Assembly (NCBI GenBank): GCA_021826315.1
Contig: JAKAZZ010000010.1
Span: 1-62,009, forward strand
Reading direction: 5' to 3'
Length of the DNA: 62,009 nt
Source: Actinomycetes bacterium
GTDB taxonomy: Bacteria > Actinomycetota > Acidimicrobiia > Acidimicrobiales > Acidimicrobiaceae
Part shown: positions 44,523 through 53,545 of the stretch, piece after piece
Layout: each line of letters opens with the position of its first letter
Numbering within the stretch: the first letter of the stretch is position 1
Notes under the pieces: generated by a model
The model's input: only the letters and a program-made list of their open reading frames with translations
What the model was told of the DNA's origin: nothing
Database searches by the model: none
Program-made: the position numbers and the translations under genes

Positions 44523-45509
44523 ATGACTCGTAATTTCGCGATAGTGGGATGTGGTCTGATAGGAAGAAAGCGAGCGTCGGCCTTCACCAAACTAGGGTGC
44601 AACCTCATTGGAGCATACGATCTCAATCCTGATGTGTCGGTTCGTTTTGGTACGACCTTTGGATGCCCAAGTGCATCGAGCTTGGATCATTTGAGCGATA
44701 TGTTGGATGAAGGCGGACTGGTAGTCGTTGCCACAACTCATAATGCGTTGACCTCTACCGCTGACTTCTTTTCCCAAAGAGGCCACAGTATCTTGGTCGA
44801 GAAGCCAGGTGCATCGAGGTTGAGTGATATCGAGCAGTTAAACGCGAGCGTCGAGCGTTTGGGAGTTACTGCGAGTGTCGGCTTCAACCACCGATTTCAC
44901 CCAGGAATTATTGCAATTAGACGTGCGGTAATCGACCAAAAGTTGGGACGCGTGATTTCAGTAAGAGCTGTTTATGGCCACGGAGGCAGGCCTGGGTATC
45001 AAAATGAATGGCGTTTCAAAAGAGATATTTCCGGTGGAGGAGAACTCCTCGATCAGGGTTCGCATTTAATTGATTTGACGCGGTATATCACGGGTTCCAA
45101 TTTGAACTTAGAATTCGCCAAGCTGAGAAACGTTTTTTGGGGTGGAGAAGTTGAGGAAGCAGGGACGCTAATCTTAGGTAGTGACGATAATTCTTTCGAT
45201 GTCACCATCTCCGCAAGTTGGACGGAATGGAAAAACAAGTTCAATTTAGAGGTTTTTTGCGAACGGGGAAAGCTGGAAGTTAGTGGTCTTGGCGGCTCTT
45301 ATGGGCCGGAGACCTACCGCGAGTACGACATGGGTGAAACCATAGGTCCTCCCGAGATTACTTCTGTGGAGTTTCAGCCCCAAGACCTATCGTGGGACTT
45401 GGAATGTGGAGATTTTATCTCGCGCCTAGAAGGCTCTGATTCTGTCGGTGCATCCCTTGGGGACGCCATAGAAGTCCTGAAAATTGTTGAAAGTGCGTAC
45501 GCCCAATGA
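44523..45509 (+). CDS. Gfo/Idh/MocA-family oxidoreductase
   Basis: A 328-residue NAD(P)-dependent sugar oxidoreductase. The Rossmann motif is AIVGCGLIGRKRASAF, the family motif EKP occurs in LVEKPGASR, and the C-terminal domain starts GFNHRFHPG and includes GGGELLDQGSHLIDL with the conserved acid and His residues. Members oxidise or reduce sugar hydroxyls and are common in glycan clusters. It is three bases after the epimerase stop and overlaps the kinase start by four bases, so it belongs to the same operon. Substrate unknown. Confidence 0.87.
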   Translation: MTRNFAIVGCGLIGRKRASAFTKLGCNLIGAYDLNPDVSVRFGTTFGCPSASSLDHLSDMLDEGGLVVVATTHNALTSTADFFSQRGHSILVEKPGASRLSDIEQLNASVERLGVTASVGFNHRFHPGIIAIRRAVIDQKLGRVISVRAVYGHGGRPGYQNEWRFKRDISGGGELLDQGSHLIDLTRYITGSNLNLEFAKLRNVFWGGEVEEAGTLILGSDDNSFDVTISASWTEWKNKFNLEVFCERGKLEVSGLGGSYGPETYREYDMGETIGPPEITSVEFQPQDLSWDLECGDFISRLEGSDSVGASLGDAIEVLKIVESAYAQ

Positions 45510-46486
45510 TCATATCTAGAACCCCACTCCGCATTTCGTTAGGCGGTGGTGGTACTGACCTCCCATCATTTTATGAGAATCATGGTGGTGGATTTCTTGT
45601 TGCAGCCGCCATCGACAAATACGTCTATCTCGCGTTACATAAAAATTTCGAGGAAAAGTATCTTCTTAAATATTCAGAGATCGAAAATGTTGAAAATCTA
45701 GAGCAGATTCGTCATCCTATGATTAGAGAGGTGCTCCGCGATCTAGGTGCACCAACAGGAGTCGAGATCACGTCGATTGCCGATATCCCCGCAGGTACGG
45801 GACTTGGGAGCTCAGGTTCTTTTGGCGTAGGTCTGATTAAGGCTTTGACTATGTATCAACGTAGAGTTTTCTCGAACGAATGGATTGCTGAACGCGCCTG
45901 CGAGATCGAGATTGATCACTTGAAAGAGCCGGTAGGTAAGCAGGATCAGTATATCGCTGCCATCGGAGGGTTAACTGCATTCGAATTCAAGCCAGATGGC
46001 AAAGTCGAAGTTACTCCGGTGAATATGTCTGAGACGAATCGACGTGACTTCGAAGAATCCTTGATTTTATTTTTCACGGGTGTCAGACGAAGTGCATCGG
46101 ACGAGCTAAGGACTATGGCAAAAGAGGCTACCTCGATGACTTCCACGTCAGAGAATCTGAAGGCGGTGCGTGAAGCTGGTTATCGCGCCTTTCAAACACT
46201 AGTCGACGGTGCTATCGATGACTTTGGCCGCCAGCTCAATGAGCAGTGGAAGCTCAAGTTTCATCGCCAGCCATCGGAGATTCACAATTGGGTTGATTCG
46301 GTCATTGACGATGGAATCCATGCCGGTGCATTCGGTGGCAAATTGATTGGTGCTGGCGGAGGCGGGTTTCTCCTGTTTTCTACGGATAAAAAGGCAAAGT
46401 TGCGCGCAGCTCTAAAAACCCATAATTTGATTGAAGTTCCAATTGCAATCGACTACGAGGGTTCATCAACCATTAAGGGATGGTAA
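45506..46486 (+). CDS. hddA: D-glycero-D-manno-heptose 7-phosphate kinase-like GHMP kinase
   Basis: A 326-residue GHMP kinase. It starts MIISRTPLRISLGGGGTDLP, the signature of the HddA/FucK-like sugar kinases, with the ATP loop IPAGTGLGSSGSFGVGL near residue 93, EPVGKQDQYIAAIGG and the C-terminal GGKLIGAGGGGFLLF. HddA phosphorylates the anomeric position of heptose 7-phosphate to give the 1,7-bisphosphate. The neighbouring GmhA-, GmhB- and nucleotidyltransferase-like genes support this assignment over L-fucose or galactose kinase. Overlaps the genes on both sides. Confidence 0.87.
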   Translation: MIISRTPLRISLGGGGTDLPSFYENHGGGFLVAAAIDKYVYLALHKNFEEKYLLKYSEIENVENLEQIRHPMIREVLRDLGAPTGVEITSIADIPAGTGLGSSGSFGVGLIKALTMYQRRVFSNEWIAERACEIEIDHLKEPVGKQDQYIAAIGGLTAFEFKPDGKVEVTPVNMSETNRRDFEESLILFFTGVRRSASDELRTMAKEATSMTSTSENLKAVREAGYRAFQTLVDGAIDDFGRQLNEQWKLKFHRQPSEIHNWVDSVIDDGIHAGAFGGKLIGAGGGGFLLFSTDKKAKLRAALKTHNLIEVPIAIDYEGSSTIKGW

Positions 46487-47202
46487 TGGATTCGCTGGTA
46501 GTTTTGGCGGGGGGCAAAGGAACCCGTATTGAATCTGTGGCTGGCGGAAAGCCGAAGTTGTTACTTGAACTGCAAGCTGGGAAATCGTTTCTTGACTACA
46601 AGGTTGACGAAGCTTTGAAAAACCGTATAGATTCCGTTCTCCTTTTGCTTGGATTCCGTTCAAACCAGATCTTGGAAGCGTTGGAGCAACGGGATTACGA
46701 AATTCCGATCGCTACTTTAAACGATGGTCCACGACTAAGGGGAACGGGGGGTGCACTTCTTCGCGCCCTTCCGTTTCTTCCTTCAAGTTTTTTTCTGACA
46801 TATGGCGATAACCTCCTTGAAGAAAGCTACGACTCTCTGAGGTCGGTATATGAAGGTGCCGGTTGTGATGCGAGCGTCATGGCAGTTACGAAACCGGTGG
46901 TAGGTTTCGATGGAACATGTAATACTGCGATTGACGGTGAGTTCGTAATTAGACACAAGAAGGGTGAGCCGCAAGGCTTCGACTATCTGGATTATGGACT
47001 ACTGCTTATTAGAAGGAAGGACCTCGAATCTACGGCGCAATATATATTCCCTTCGGAATCGATAGATCTGTCAATTATCCTCGGTCATATGGCTTCACGG
47101 GGACTTATTAGGTGCTTGTTGACGCAAAAGAAGTACATGGAGATCGGTACGCCTGGGTCGCTCGACAATGCCATCAGGCGCATTGATCTCCTTGATTTAT
47201 AG
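46486..47202 (+). CDS. hddC: Sugar-1-phosphate nucleotidyltransferase (heptose-1-P guanylyltransferase-like)
   Basis: A 238-residue GT-A fold nucleotidyltransferase. ATG 46486 overlaps the kinase stop (TAATG), with AAGGGA upstream. The nucleotide motif is VVLAGGKGTRIESVAGGKPKLLL, then RGTGGALLRALPFL and FLTYGDNLLEE, where the Asp binds metal. With GmhA, HddA and GmhB present, the likely reaction is GTP plus heptose 1-phosphate to GDP-D-glycero-alpha-D-manno-heptose. Glucose- or mannose-1-phosphate is an alternative substrate on sequence alone. Its last 29 bases overlap the convergent gmhB-like gene. Confidence 0.83.
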   Translation: MDSLVVLAGGKGTRIESVAGGKPKLLLELQAGKSFLDYKVDEALKNRIDSVLLLLGFRSNQILEALEQRDYEIPIATLNDGPRLRGTGGALLRALPFLPSSFFLTYGDNLLEESYDSLRSVYEGAGCDASVMAVTKPVVGFDGTCNTAIDGEFVIRHKKGEPQGFDYLDYGLLLIRRKDLESTAQYIFPSESIDLSIILGHMASRGLIRCLLTQKKYMEIGTPGSLDNAIRRIDLLDL

Positions 47203-47830
47203 CTATTGCGATTGCCGACAATAGGTCATTTGCTTCCAAGTGTGGATCTGGGAACTTGCAGGTTCGTTCCGCGAGTACGCCGCACACTAATGGCGGAATA
47301 CATATAATGTTGACCCCCGCACTGTGACCCGCTTGCATATCTGAGCTTCGGTCACCTATCATCCAGGACTTACCAAGGTCGATGTTATATTTTGCAGCCA
47401 AGTCATAAACCATTCCGGGTTTGGGTTTTCTGCAGCTACACTCATTTTCGCCAGAGTGTGGACAGTATCGAGTTTCTGAGATAGCCCCAAACCGGTTTCC
47501 AAGTAAATTATCGATTTCTGTAAAGTCACCGTAGTTGATGAGTTTTCGTTCGATATCCGGTTGATTCGATACAACGAAGATTTCGAAGTTATTGGCTATC
47601 GCCAAATTCATCGCCGTTTCAGCACTTTCGTTGAAGATTACCTCGTTTGCCTTTCTAACAGAACCTAAAGTTCTATCTTCTCGAAAAACATTTGATATCA
47701 GGACGCCATCCCTGTCCAAGAAGATGGCACGGTTGATACTGGGGGAGCGTCTAGGAGTAGGTTCGGTGGGATTGCGCATAGTCTCAGAGATCTTATCCAA
47801 TTTCTCGGCAGCGTCAGTTCTGCGCTCCAT
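47174..47830 (-). CDS. gmhB: D-glycero-D-manno-heptose 1,7-bisphosphate phosphatase-like
   Basis: A 218-residue HAD phosphatase. The nucleophile motif FLDRDGV has D39 and D41, followed by VVSNQPD, the zinc site CPHSGENECSCRKPKPGM and WMIGDRSSDMQAG, all characteristic of GmhB, which removes the 7-phosphate from heptose 1,7-bisphosphate. It is convergent with the hddC-like gene and overlaps it by 29 bases, unusual for an island otherwise on the plus strand. An internal ATG at residue 18 is an alternative start; the residues before it are not conserved. Confidence 0.88.
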   Translation of the reverse strand: MERRTDAAEKLDKISETMRNPTEPTPRRSPSINRAIFLDRDGVLISNVFREDRTLGSVRKANEVIFNESAETAMNLAIANNFEIFVVSNQPDIERKLINYGDFTEIDNLLGNRFGAISETRYCPHSGENECSCRKPKPGMVYDLAAKYNIDLGKSWMIGDRSSDMQAGHSAGVNIICIPPLVCGVLAERTCKFPDPHLEANDLLSAIAIAINQGDQCA

Positions 47831-49036
47831 TTCGCTTCGTGAGAATTAGCCGTTGATATGCAGCGTGATGAATGGCTATAGCGTCAAGCGTGGCGGCAGA
47901 TAATGCCAATAGTGAACGACGTGTTTCATCGCATAATCTCGCCGTAGGGTGTAGAAGCATAAATCGTTGTATTAGATAAAGCTAGAACGAAACCTCTCCG
48001 GCCTATTCTAGCACCTTGTAATTGAGAAATCCTTTCCCCTTTCCAAATCGGAATAGTCACGCATGCGTTTATAAGCAATACGCAATCGGGTTCGAGGGCT
48101 ATGTCGGGTGTCGCGAACGTATTGTTAGGAATGACGGCGTAGCTCCGACGCCAGCGACTGCAATCGCGACAAGTGCGATTTGGCGGATTCGACGAACTTT
48201 TTACGTTCGATTCCCGCGATGACTCTGATTAGGAATACCGGGAGCCGTGGTAGAGAGTATTTGAAGACTGTCTGACCGCCGTTGCTGCTCGGATGGGATG
48301 CATGAATGGAGAATGGGGCATATATTCAATGCCCGAAAACTGTACAGAAGTGACGATCAAAGTCTTAATTGGTTGTCATTTTTGAAGCTTATAAGTTGCG
48401 CGTTTTGCGGCAACACTTGGCAGTTTTTCTTCAACTAGGTGGCGGATTCTATGGTGGGTTCCATTTAAGTTGCGGTACCCTTGCTCATTGTGGCAATCAG
48501 TACTCGACCTATTGATATCCCCTCTAACGTGAAAATGGCAAAATTGAGGTAATAATTTGAGAGGCGTGTTTAGTACCTAGATGATGTTATCAGAGGTTCA
48601 GTAATGTCTGTTACTGGCTTGCTAGAATGGAATCGACACCTGGCGCATGTCTACCAAAAGCGCTGTTTCGTATTGAGCTAAGGTACTGAAGACCTCACCT
48701 AGACTAATCCAAAGGTAGGGGTTACGATGTTTGTGGTGAGGTGAATCTCTTGGCCTATCCGCCCGTGCAAAGCGATAGTGGCTCTTTTGGCGATCTGTAA
48801 ATTAATTCTAGACAAGACCTAAAATTTCCCAATGGGTTTGTTGATCAGAACTCATCGGCTTCGATTCGAAGCGGTATTTGCGTTAGCTAAGGCAGAACCC
48901 ATTGCCCTTGGCAAGCTTTAGGTCCTCTTGTGCCTGATGTAACTTTTTACAGTTGATAAGCCGATGAACTTTTCGCCTTCGCAGGGTAAACCGTGCTCGT
49001 TACGAAGTTCTAAGAGGTGAGTACCGCTTTAAAGAA
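47831..49036. other. 1.2-kb gene-poor stretch between the glycan island and ssrA
   Basis: No open frame here has family sequence or a ribosome site; the longest (48022-48222) looks random. No tRNA, IS or copy of the tmRNA 3' end was found. Its position next to ssrA, a common integration site, suggests a worn boundary of acquired DNA, but there is no direct proof. Confidence 0.4.
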
Positions 49037-49080
49037 GTTTGCCTAGTGATTGCTGAAATATCTGCAATCACTAGGCAAAC
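49037..49080 (-). terminator. Terminator of ssrA
   Basis: A perfect 17-bp stem (GTTTGCCTAGTGATTGC, 49037-49053, and its complement at 49064-49080) with a 10-base loop, followed on the minus strand by TTCTTTAAAG. It begins eight bases after the mature tmRNA 3' end. Confidence 0.88.
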
Positions 49081-49087
49081 TCGCTAG

Positions 49088-49436
49088 TGGAGGTGGCGGG
49101 AATTGAACCCGCGTCCTTCGGTTCGTTAATATGGCTTCTCCGAGTGCAGTAGCCAAGTAATTTTTGTGGTCAGAATACCGGCTACCTCTGTTCTAACCCT
49201 TAGCCCGTTTTGTTTTTCGTCTCTTCCTTACAGGCGTTGGTCGAGCTTATCTCTATTTGATGTCGCCCAGAACCACCCCTAAGAGCTCGAGGTGGGAGGA
49301 CGTCGCGCCGTTAATTAGGCAGCGAGTGCGAGCTGTGGCTCGGCGTTTATTTTTTTGCCCGGCTCTTTAACGTGGTTCCGGAGACCACGACTCGCTTCCC
49401 ATACCGCAAATCCCAAAGTCGAAGCCTGACACCCCC
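49088..49436 (-). ncRNA. ssrA: tmRNA (trans-translation RNA)
   Basis: On the minus strand the 5' end reads GGGGGTGTCAGGCTTCGAC and the 3' end GGTTCAATTCCCGCCACCTCCA, giving a tRNA-like acceptor stem (GGGGGTG with CACCTCC) and T-arm. The CCA end is not encoded. The tag frame (49315-49359) reads GKKINAEPQLALAA then TAA, ending in LALAA as expected for proteolysis by Clp proteases. The resume codon appears to be GGC (Gly). Length 349 bases is normal. smpB lies just upstream on the same strand. tmRNA with SmpB frees stalled ribosomes. Confidence 0.95.
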
Positions 49437-49482
49437 TCGTGCATACCCTCGTTTTGAGAGTAGCCTTATAAGTATAGGTCCT

Positions 49483-49989
49483 CTAGTAGCTATTTCGCCG
49501 CAACGATGCGATCTCGCGTTGTTGATCACGCTTTGAATCTTTTTCGGCCAAGTCTCTGCGCTTGTCGTAATTCTTCTTACCTTTGGCGATAGCCAGCTTG
49601 ACCTTGACCTTTCCACCGCGAAAATAGAGCGACAGCGGGACTAGCGTCAACGACTTTTGCTGGAGCTTTCCGGTCAGCTCATCGATTTCACCTCTGTGGG
49701 CGAGTAGCTTCCTCGGCCTAGTTGCTTCAAAGGCGCCATATCCATTTGTAAATTCGTACTTGGCAATGTTCATCTGAAAGATGAAGATCTCTCCATTTAC
49801 TATTCGACCAAAGGCATCTTGAATTTGTGCTTTACCTTCGCGTAGAGACTTTACCTCCGCACCCTTCAATTCAATGCCACATTCGAGTTCTTCTAAAATC
49901 TCGTACTCATGGCGCGCTTTTCTATTTTGCGCGATTGATCTCTCACCTGTTGCTATCAACTCTGCGGTTGACTGTTTCTTTTTAGCCAT
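49483..49989 (-). CDS. smpB: SmpB, tmRNA-binding protein
   Basis: A 168-residue protein. The core is conserved: NRKARHEYEILEELECGIELKGAEVKSLREGKAQIQDAF, then FQMNIAKYEF and RPRKLLAHRGEIDEL, followed by the Lys-rich C-terminal tail KGKKNYDKRRDLAEKDSKRD that enters the ribosomal mRNA channel. SmpB carries alanyl-tmRNA to stalled ribosomes. It sits 46 bases upstream of ssrA on the same strand, so both parts of the rescue system are likely expressed together. Confidence 0.97.
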   Translation of the reverse strand: MAKKKQSTAELIATGERSIAQNRKARHEYEILEELECGIELKGAEVKSLREGKAQIQDAFGRIVNGEIFIFQMNIAKYEFTNGYGAFEATRPRKLLAHRGEIDELTGKLQQKSLTLVPLSLYFRGGKVKVKLAIAKGKKNYDKRRDLAEKDSKRDQQREIASLRRNSY

Positions 49990-50030
49990 CGTTACCTACT
50001 TTTAGGCCTATTTTGCCTAGTCTAAATTTG

Positions 50031-50465
50031 ATGGTTCACATAAGCAGCAATGATATCTCCGAGATCGTCCGCCATTGCGTCGGTGAAACCCCAAATGAGG
50101 CGTGCGGACTTTTGATCGGAAGTGGCGATACCATCCACTTTGTTCGCAGCGCACGAAGTCAGAGACCATCGCCCTATGAATTTACTATGGAACCCAAGGA
50201 CATTCTAACGATTGACCAAGAGGCAGAGACCAAGGGTTTGGAGATAGTTGGCCTGTACCATAGTCATACGATGACGGATGCTTATCCATCACAAACTGAT
50301 ATTGCAGCTTGCCCCGATGATCGCTGGTTTCACTTTCTGGTTTCGTTGAAGGCGAAGCCATATAAAGTGAGGGCCTATCGGATCGTCGGTTCCTCCGTAG
50401 AGGTTGTTGCGATCTCAGCAAGTGACGGTAGAGAGGGATCATTTGCCCCTCTTTGGTCGCTTTAG
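50031..50465 (+). CDS. JAMM/MPN-domain metallopeptidase (M67 family)
   Basis: 144 residues from ATG 50031; an in-frame TTG at 50013 is an alternative. The zinc site is complete: E23 (NEACGLL), H77-S78-H79, S87 and D90 (HSHTMTDAYPSQTD), the exact HxHx7Sx2D pattern. Bacterial relatives such as mycobacterial Mec cut peptide or isopeptide bonds at the C-terminus of ubiquitin-like sulfur carriers. No ubiquitin-like gene or cysteine synthase gene is beside it, so its substrate is unknown. Divergent from smpB, 40 bases apart. Confidence 0.87.
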   Translation: MVHISSNDISEIVRHCVGETPNEACGLLIGSGDTIHFVRSARSQRPSPYEFTMEPKDILTIDQEAETKGLEIVGLYHSHTMTDAYPSQTDIAACPDDRWFHFLVSLKAKPYKVRAYRIVGSSVEVVAISASDGREGSFAPLWSL

Positions 50466-50531
50466 CTGCAAAATCCCATCAATGTAACTAAAACATTCAA
50501 GTTTTTGAGGCGTTATCGCTAGTCTCTAGTT

Positions 50532-52019
50532 GTGGGCAACGATCCGTCTCCAAAAGAGTCACTTAAAGCACTTGGGCGACTCTTGCTTCTAATTCAGTTC
50601 ATCGTTTCGTTGGTCATCATGACACTTCGTGTTCGTACCTACTCTCTCGGGGTGAACTTTGGTGGCTACTATCAAGAGTTCGCCCTGATTGGAAATTGGC
50701 AGGTCGGCCTGGGTGGTTCTTACTTTGGATTTCCGTTTCTTCGAGGATCAGGGAGTTTTCTCTTTGCAATAGTTTCGCTTGTCGCGTTAGTTGCGCGGAG
50801 TCCGTTGGTGCTCGCTTCTCTTTATGTCATCTTCCTTTCGGCGATCAACGTCCTCTCTTTTTCTTATGCGACCGACCTCTTGAGGGGAAGTACCGAAGAG
50901 CAGTCGCTTCAAACGCGTTACGAAGCAATAGTTCTGATGATGGTCCTATTGAACCCATTCTTCTACCTCTCTTTATTTGGAGAGATTCACTTTGACCTCG
51001 CTATTTCGATGGTCTTTGGACTATTGATTTTGAGGCCTTCCCCAGGTACAAAGATTCCGTTACGTATTATCTCCATAGTTGCCCTGCTTCTGAACGGATT
51101 CTACGGTGGATTGATCCTTGCCTTCGTCGGTGTTGCAAGGTTGTTGTCCGTCAGATTTTCAAAGCGAATCGAGGCGATAACGGAGGCGATACTTGGGATC
51201 GTAGCAATGGTTTTCTACTCCGCACTTGGCTTTGCTAAGGGCATTGACTTTACAATCTTTATTGCCACTTATGCTCCGACTCTAATTCCATATGGCCAGT
51301 CGGCAACGTATGCGTCACTAGGGAGATTCGTTGCATCACCTTCGCTTATTTGGAAGTCGATCGTCTCCAATTTAACGTCAATCGTCGAGGTGTTTCTAGT
51401 CGGTGGGGGAGTTGGAGCACTTGGAGTACTCGGACCCTTGACGGCGGTGATCTTTGTCGTCGGTGCATCTCTTTTTGGAGTTTTACCGGTACTCAATGAA
51501 CCCTTATATGGATTCGGTGCGAGCATCTTTGTATTCGCATCGTCCGTTAAGGTTCTAATTGCTCTTACTCGAATGGGGAGAAGGTTCGTGAGCGCCAGTG
51601 CGATCGTGGTAGCTCTATCGATTACGGTGGGGTCGTTGCTCGTTGCCTCTCAAGCTATAGGAAACACTTACTATCCGATATCGTCGTTCGATAGGCAACC
51701 CTTGGCCGTAGCAGCGAGCTACATCAGCGATTCAAGTGAGGTGATAGGCGATCCTAGGCTCCTCGGACGCTTCTCGGGTAGAGATTACGTCTTCAGCGAC
51801 CTTACTACAACGCCGATTCCAGTCGCTTCTAATAACGTCTACATTCTGCTCACGACGTCTTCACAAGTGACGTTGTCGAATGGTTATGGCGTGCCCGACG
51901 TCGCAACGAGCGATAAGTTCGCCAAGGTGATATCCCTAGGGGCACAGTTGGTCTATCGAGGGGGAGACATAGAGCTCTTCAAGTTGGTCTCGCCCCTCCC
52001 TAAGACGATCACTCTCTAG
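50532..52019 (+). CDS. Polytopic membrane protein, DUF2079-like
   Basis: A 495-residue protein with about ten hydrophobic helices in the first 385 residues and a soluble C-terminal part (AASYISDSSEVIGDPRLLGRFSGRDYVFSD). The start FGGYYQEFALIGNWQVGLGG, and FFYLSLFGEIHFDLAI in the middle, match the DUF2079 pattern, a glycosyltransferase-C-like superfamily of unclear role in actinobacteria. GTG 50532 has no strong ribosome site. It follows the JAMM gene by 66 bases; no functional link is evident. A role in lipid-linked sugar transfer is possible but not shown. Confidence 0.72.
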   Translation: MGNDPSPKESLKALGRLLLLIQFIVSLVIMTLRVRTYSLGVNFGGYYQEFALIGNWQVGLGGSYFGFPFLRGSGSFLFAIVSLVALVARSPLVLASLYVIFLSAINVLSFSYATDLLRGSTEEQSLQTRYEAIVLMMVLLNPFFYLSLFGEIHFDLAISMVFGLLILRPSPGTKIPLRIISIVALLLNGFYGGLILAFVGVARLLSVRFSKRIEAITEAILGIVAMVFYSALGFAKGIDFTIFIATYAPTLIPYGQSATYASLGRFVASPSLIWKSIVSNLTSIVEVFLVGGGVGALGVLGPLTAVIFVVGASLFGVLPVLNEPLYGFGASIFVFASSVKVLIALTRMGRRFVSASAIVVALSITVGSLLVASQAIGNTYYPISSFDRQPLAVAASYISDSSEVIGDPRLLGRFSGRDYVFSDLTTTPIPVASNNVYILLTTSSQVTLSNGYGVPDVATSDKFAKVISLGAQLVYRGGDIELFKLVSPLPKTITL

Positions 52020-52131
52020 TCGCCTTCGTTTTAGCGAAAGATGAGTCGATCGATAACGACATTTGCGTTTCCATATAACAAGTTCAGATTTCGTAGAGAT
52101 CGATCTCGGACTTTGTTTGGTCTATAGAAAG

Positions 52132-53535
52132 TCAACTCTTCGAATTAGTTATCTTGAATTTAGACGGCGTCCTCATCTCCATGAGGGTGCGTGTGTCGTC
52201 CTTTGAGACAGTTTGACTCTCGTACATCGTTGTGCCGAAGAAGGTAACTACTCCGAGTGCGATCGTAATCGCAATGAGGGTCGGGCCGACGTAGACGATG
52301 GTGTTTGTCATTTCTGCGATTAGTGCCACCATAGCGAGTGGCGCACGCGCTACCGCTCCGAAGCAAGCGGTCATTCCAATTACGACAAAGGCCGCCTCTT
52401 GGTGGGAAAGTGATGGTGCGAGCTGGACTGCTACCTTCCAAACCGAAGCACCAATGTAGCCTCCTACGACAACACCGGGGCCAAAGACGCCACCGGAACC
52501 GCCTAGGCCGATCGAAAGGGAGGTGGCAACTATTCGAAGCAACCCAATGAGAATGATCACGAAAAAGGCGTCTTTGAGCGCGCCACCACCATCGATAACC
52601 TGCTGAAGATATCCATATCCGGTGCCGACGTCTTGGGGGTAAGCAAAGCCGATGAGGCCGACCAAAAAACCACCGAGTACGACCAAGAAGTAGCGAAACT
52701 TCTTTAGTCTTCGAGCAAGTCCAACGGTGAAGTAAAAGGTCTTAGAGTAGGCAACTCCTGCGAGGCCTGATACGAACCCAAGAACTACTATTGCTAAAAA
52801 TGCTCCGATCGATACTACAAAGTGAGCACCTGGCACTGAAAAGACCGATGCGAATCCATACGCACTTCCAAATATGACATATGCAATTCCAGAGGCGATC
52901 ATGGATGGGACTAGGTAGGCGATCTCGAAGTCGGAGGCAAAGAGGATCTCAGATGCGAGAATCGCACCTCCTAATGGAGCTTTGAAGATTGCACCGATTC
53001 CAGAGCCAAGTCCAACTGCAACGACCATCTTGGCATCGATCTCATCTAAGTTGAGCCATCGCGCTACAGCCGAACCAATGCCGGCAGAAATCTGTGCGGT
53101 TGGCCCTTCGCGTCCACCCGAACCACCTGATCCAATGGTAACCGCTGAAGCGATTATCTTTATTGCAACGACCCGCAATCTAACGCCTTTGGGGTTATTG
53201 TGAACCGCGGATATAGCTGCATCAGTACCGTGGCCTTCTGCCTCTGGCGCAAAGAGGAAGACTACAACCCCCGCAATGAGGGCGCCAAGTGTCACCGATA
53301 GCAGAAAGAGGAGGTGGTGTTTGATCACGCTGTCACCGATGGGTCCCCCTTCGCCTGCGGCATTCGGAGGGTAAAATCCCGCGAGCTTGTGGAGAAAAAG
53401 ATCCGTAGCAAGCTTTAGGGCGCCATAGAAGAGGATCGCACCAAGGCCGGCGACGATGCCGATAAATATACTGAGATAAATATGGCGCGTCGTTCTCTGA
53501 AGGCCGTTGAATTTTGTTGCGAAGTTGCCTTTCAT
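52132..53535 (-). CDS. ClC-family chloride channel/transporter
   Basis: 467 residues from ATG 53535, which has AGAGGAAAG upstream; a longer frame to 53649 overlaps the MarR gene and is unlikely. About ten to twelve helices. Ion-path motifs are GSGGSGGREGPTAQIS, containing the gating Glu, and GLGGSGGVFGPGVVVGG. The internal proton Glu of ClC-ec1 appears to be replaced (ASEILFASDFE aligns Ile at that place), so exchange with protons may be altered. It follows the MarR gene by ten bases and is probably controlled by it. Confidence 0.9.
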   Translation of the reverse strand: MKGNFATKFNGLQRTTRHIYLSIFIGIVAGLGAILFYGALKLATDLFLHKLAGFYPPNAAGEGGPIGDSVIKHHLLFLLSVTLGALIAGVVVFLFAPEAEGHGTDAAISAVHNNPKGVRLRVVAIKIIASAVTIGSGGSGGREGPTAQISAGIGSAVARWLNLDEIDAKMVVAVGLGSGIGAIFKAPLGGAILASEILFASDFEIAYLVPSMIASGIAYVIFGSAYGFASVFSVPGAHFVVSIGAFLAIVVLGFVSGLAGVAYSKTFYFTVGLARRLKKFRYFLVVLGGFLVGLIGFAYPQDVGTGYGYLQQVIDGGGALKDAFFVIILIGLLRIVATSLSIGLGGSGGVFGPGVVVGGYIGASVWKVAVQLAPSLSHQEAAFVVIGMTACFGAVARAPLAMVALIAEMTNTIVYVGPTLIAITIALGVVTFFGTTMYESQTVSKDDTRTLMEMRTPSKFKITNSKS

Positions 53536-53545
53536 GATCTTTCCT

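Noticed and set aside
48022..48222. 66-residue plus-strand frame in the gap before ssrA
   Set aside because: No ribosome site and no recognisable sequence.
49088..49110. tmRNA 3' end as an integration attachment site
   Set aside because: No second copy of the sequence and no integrase gene were found in the window.
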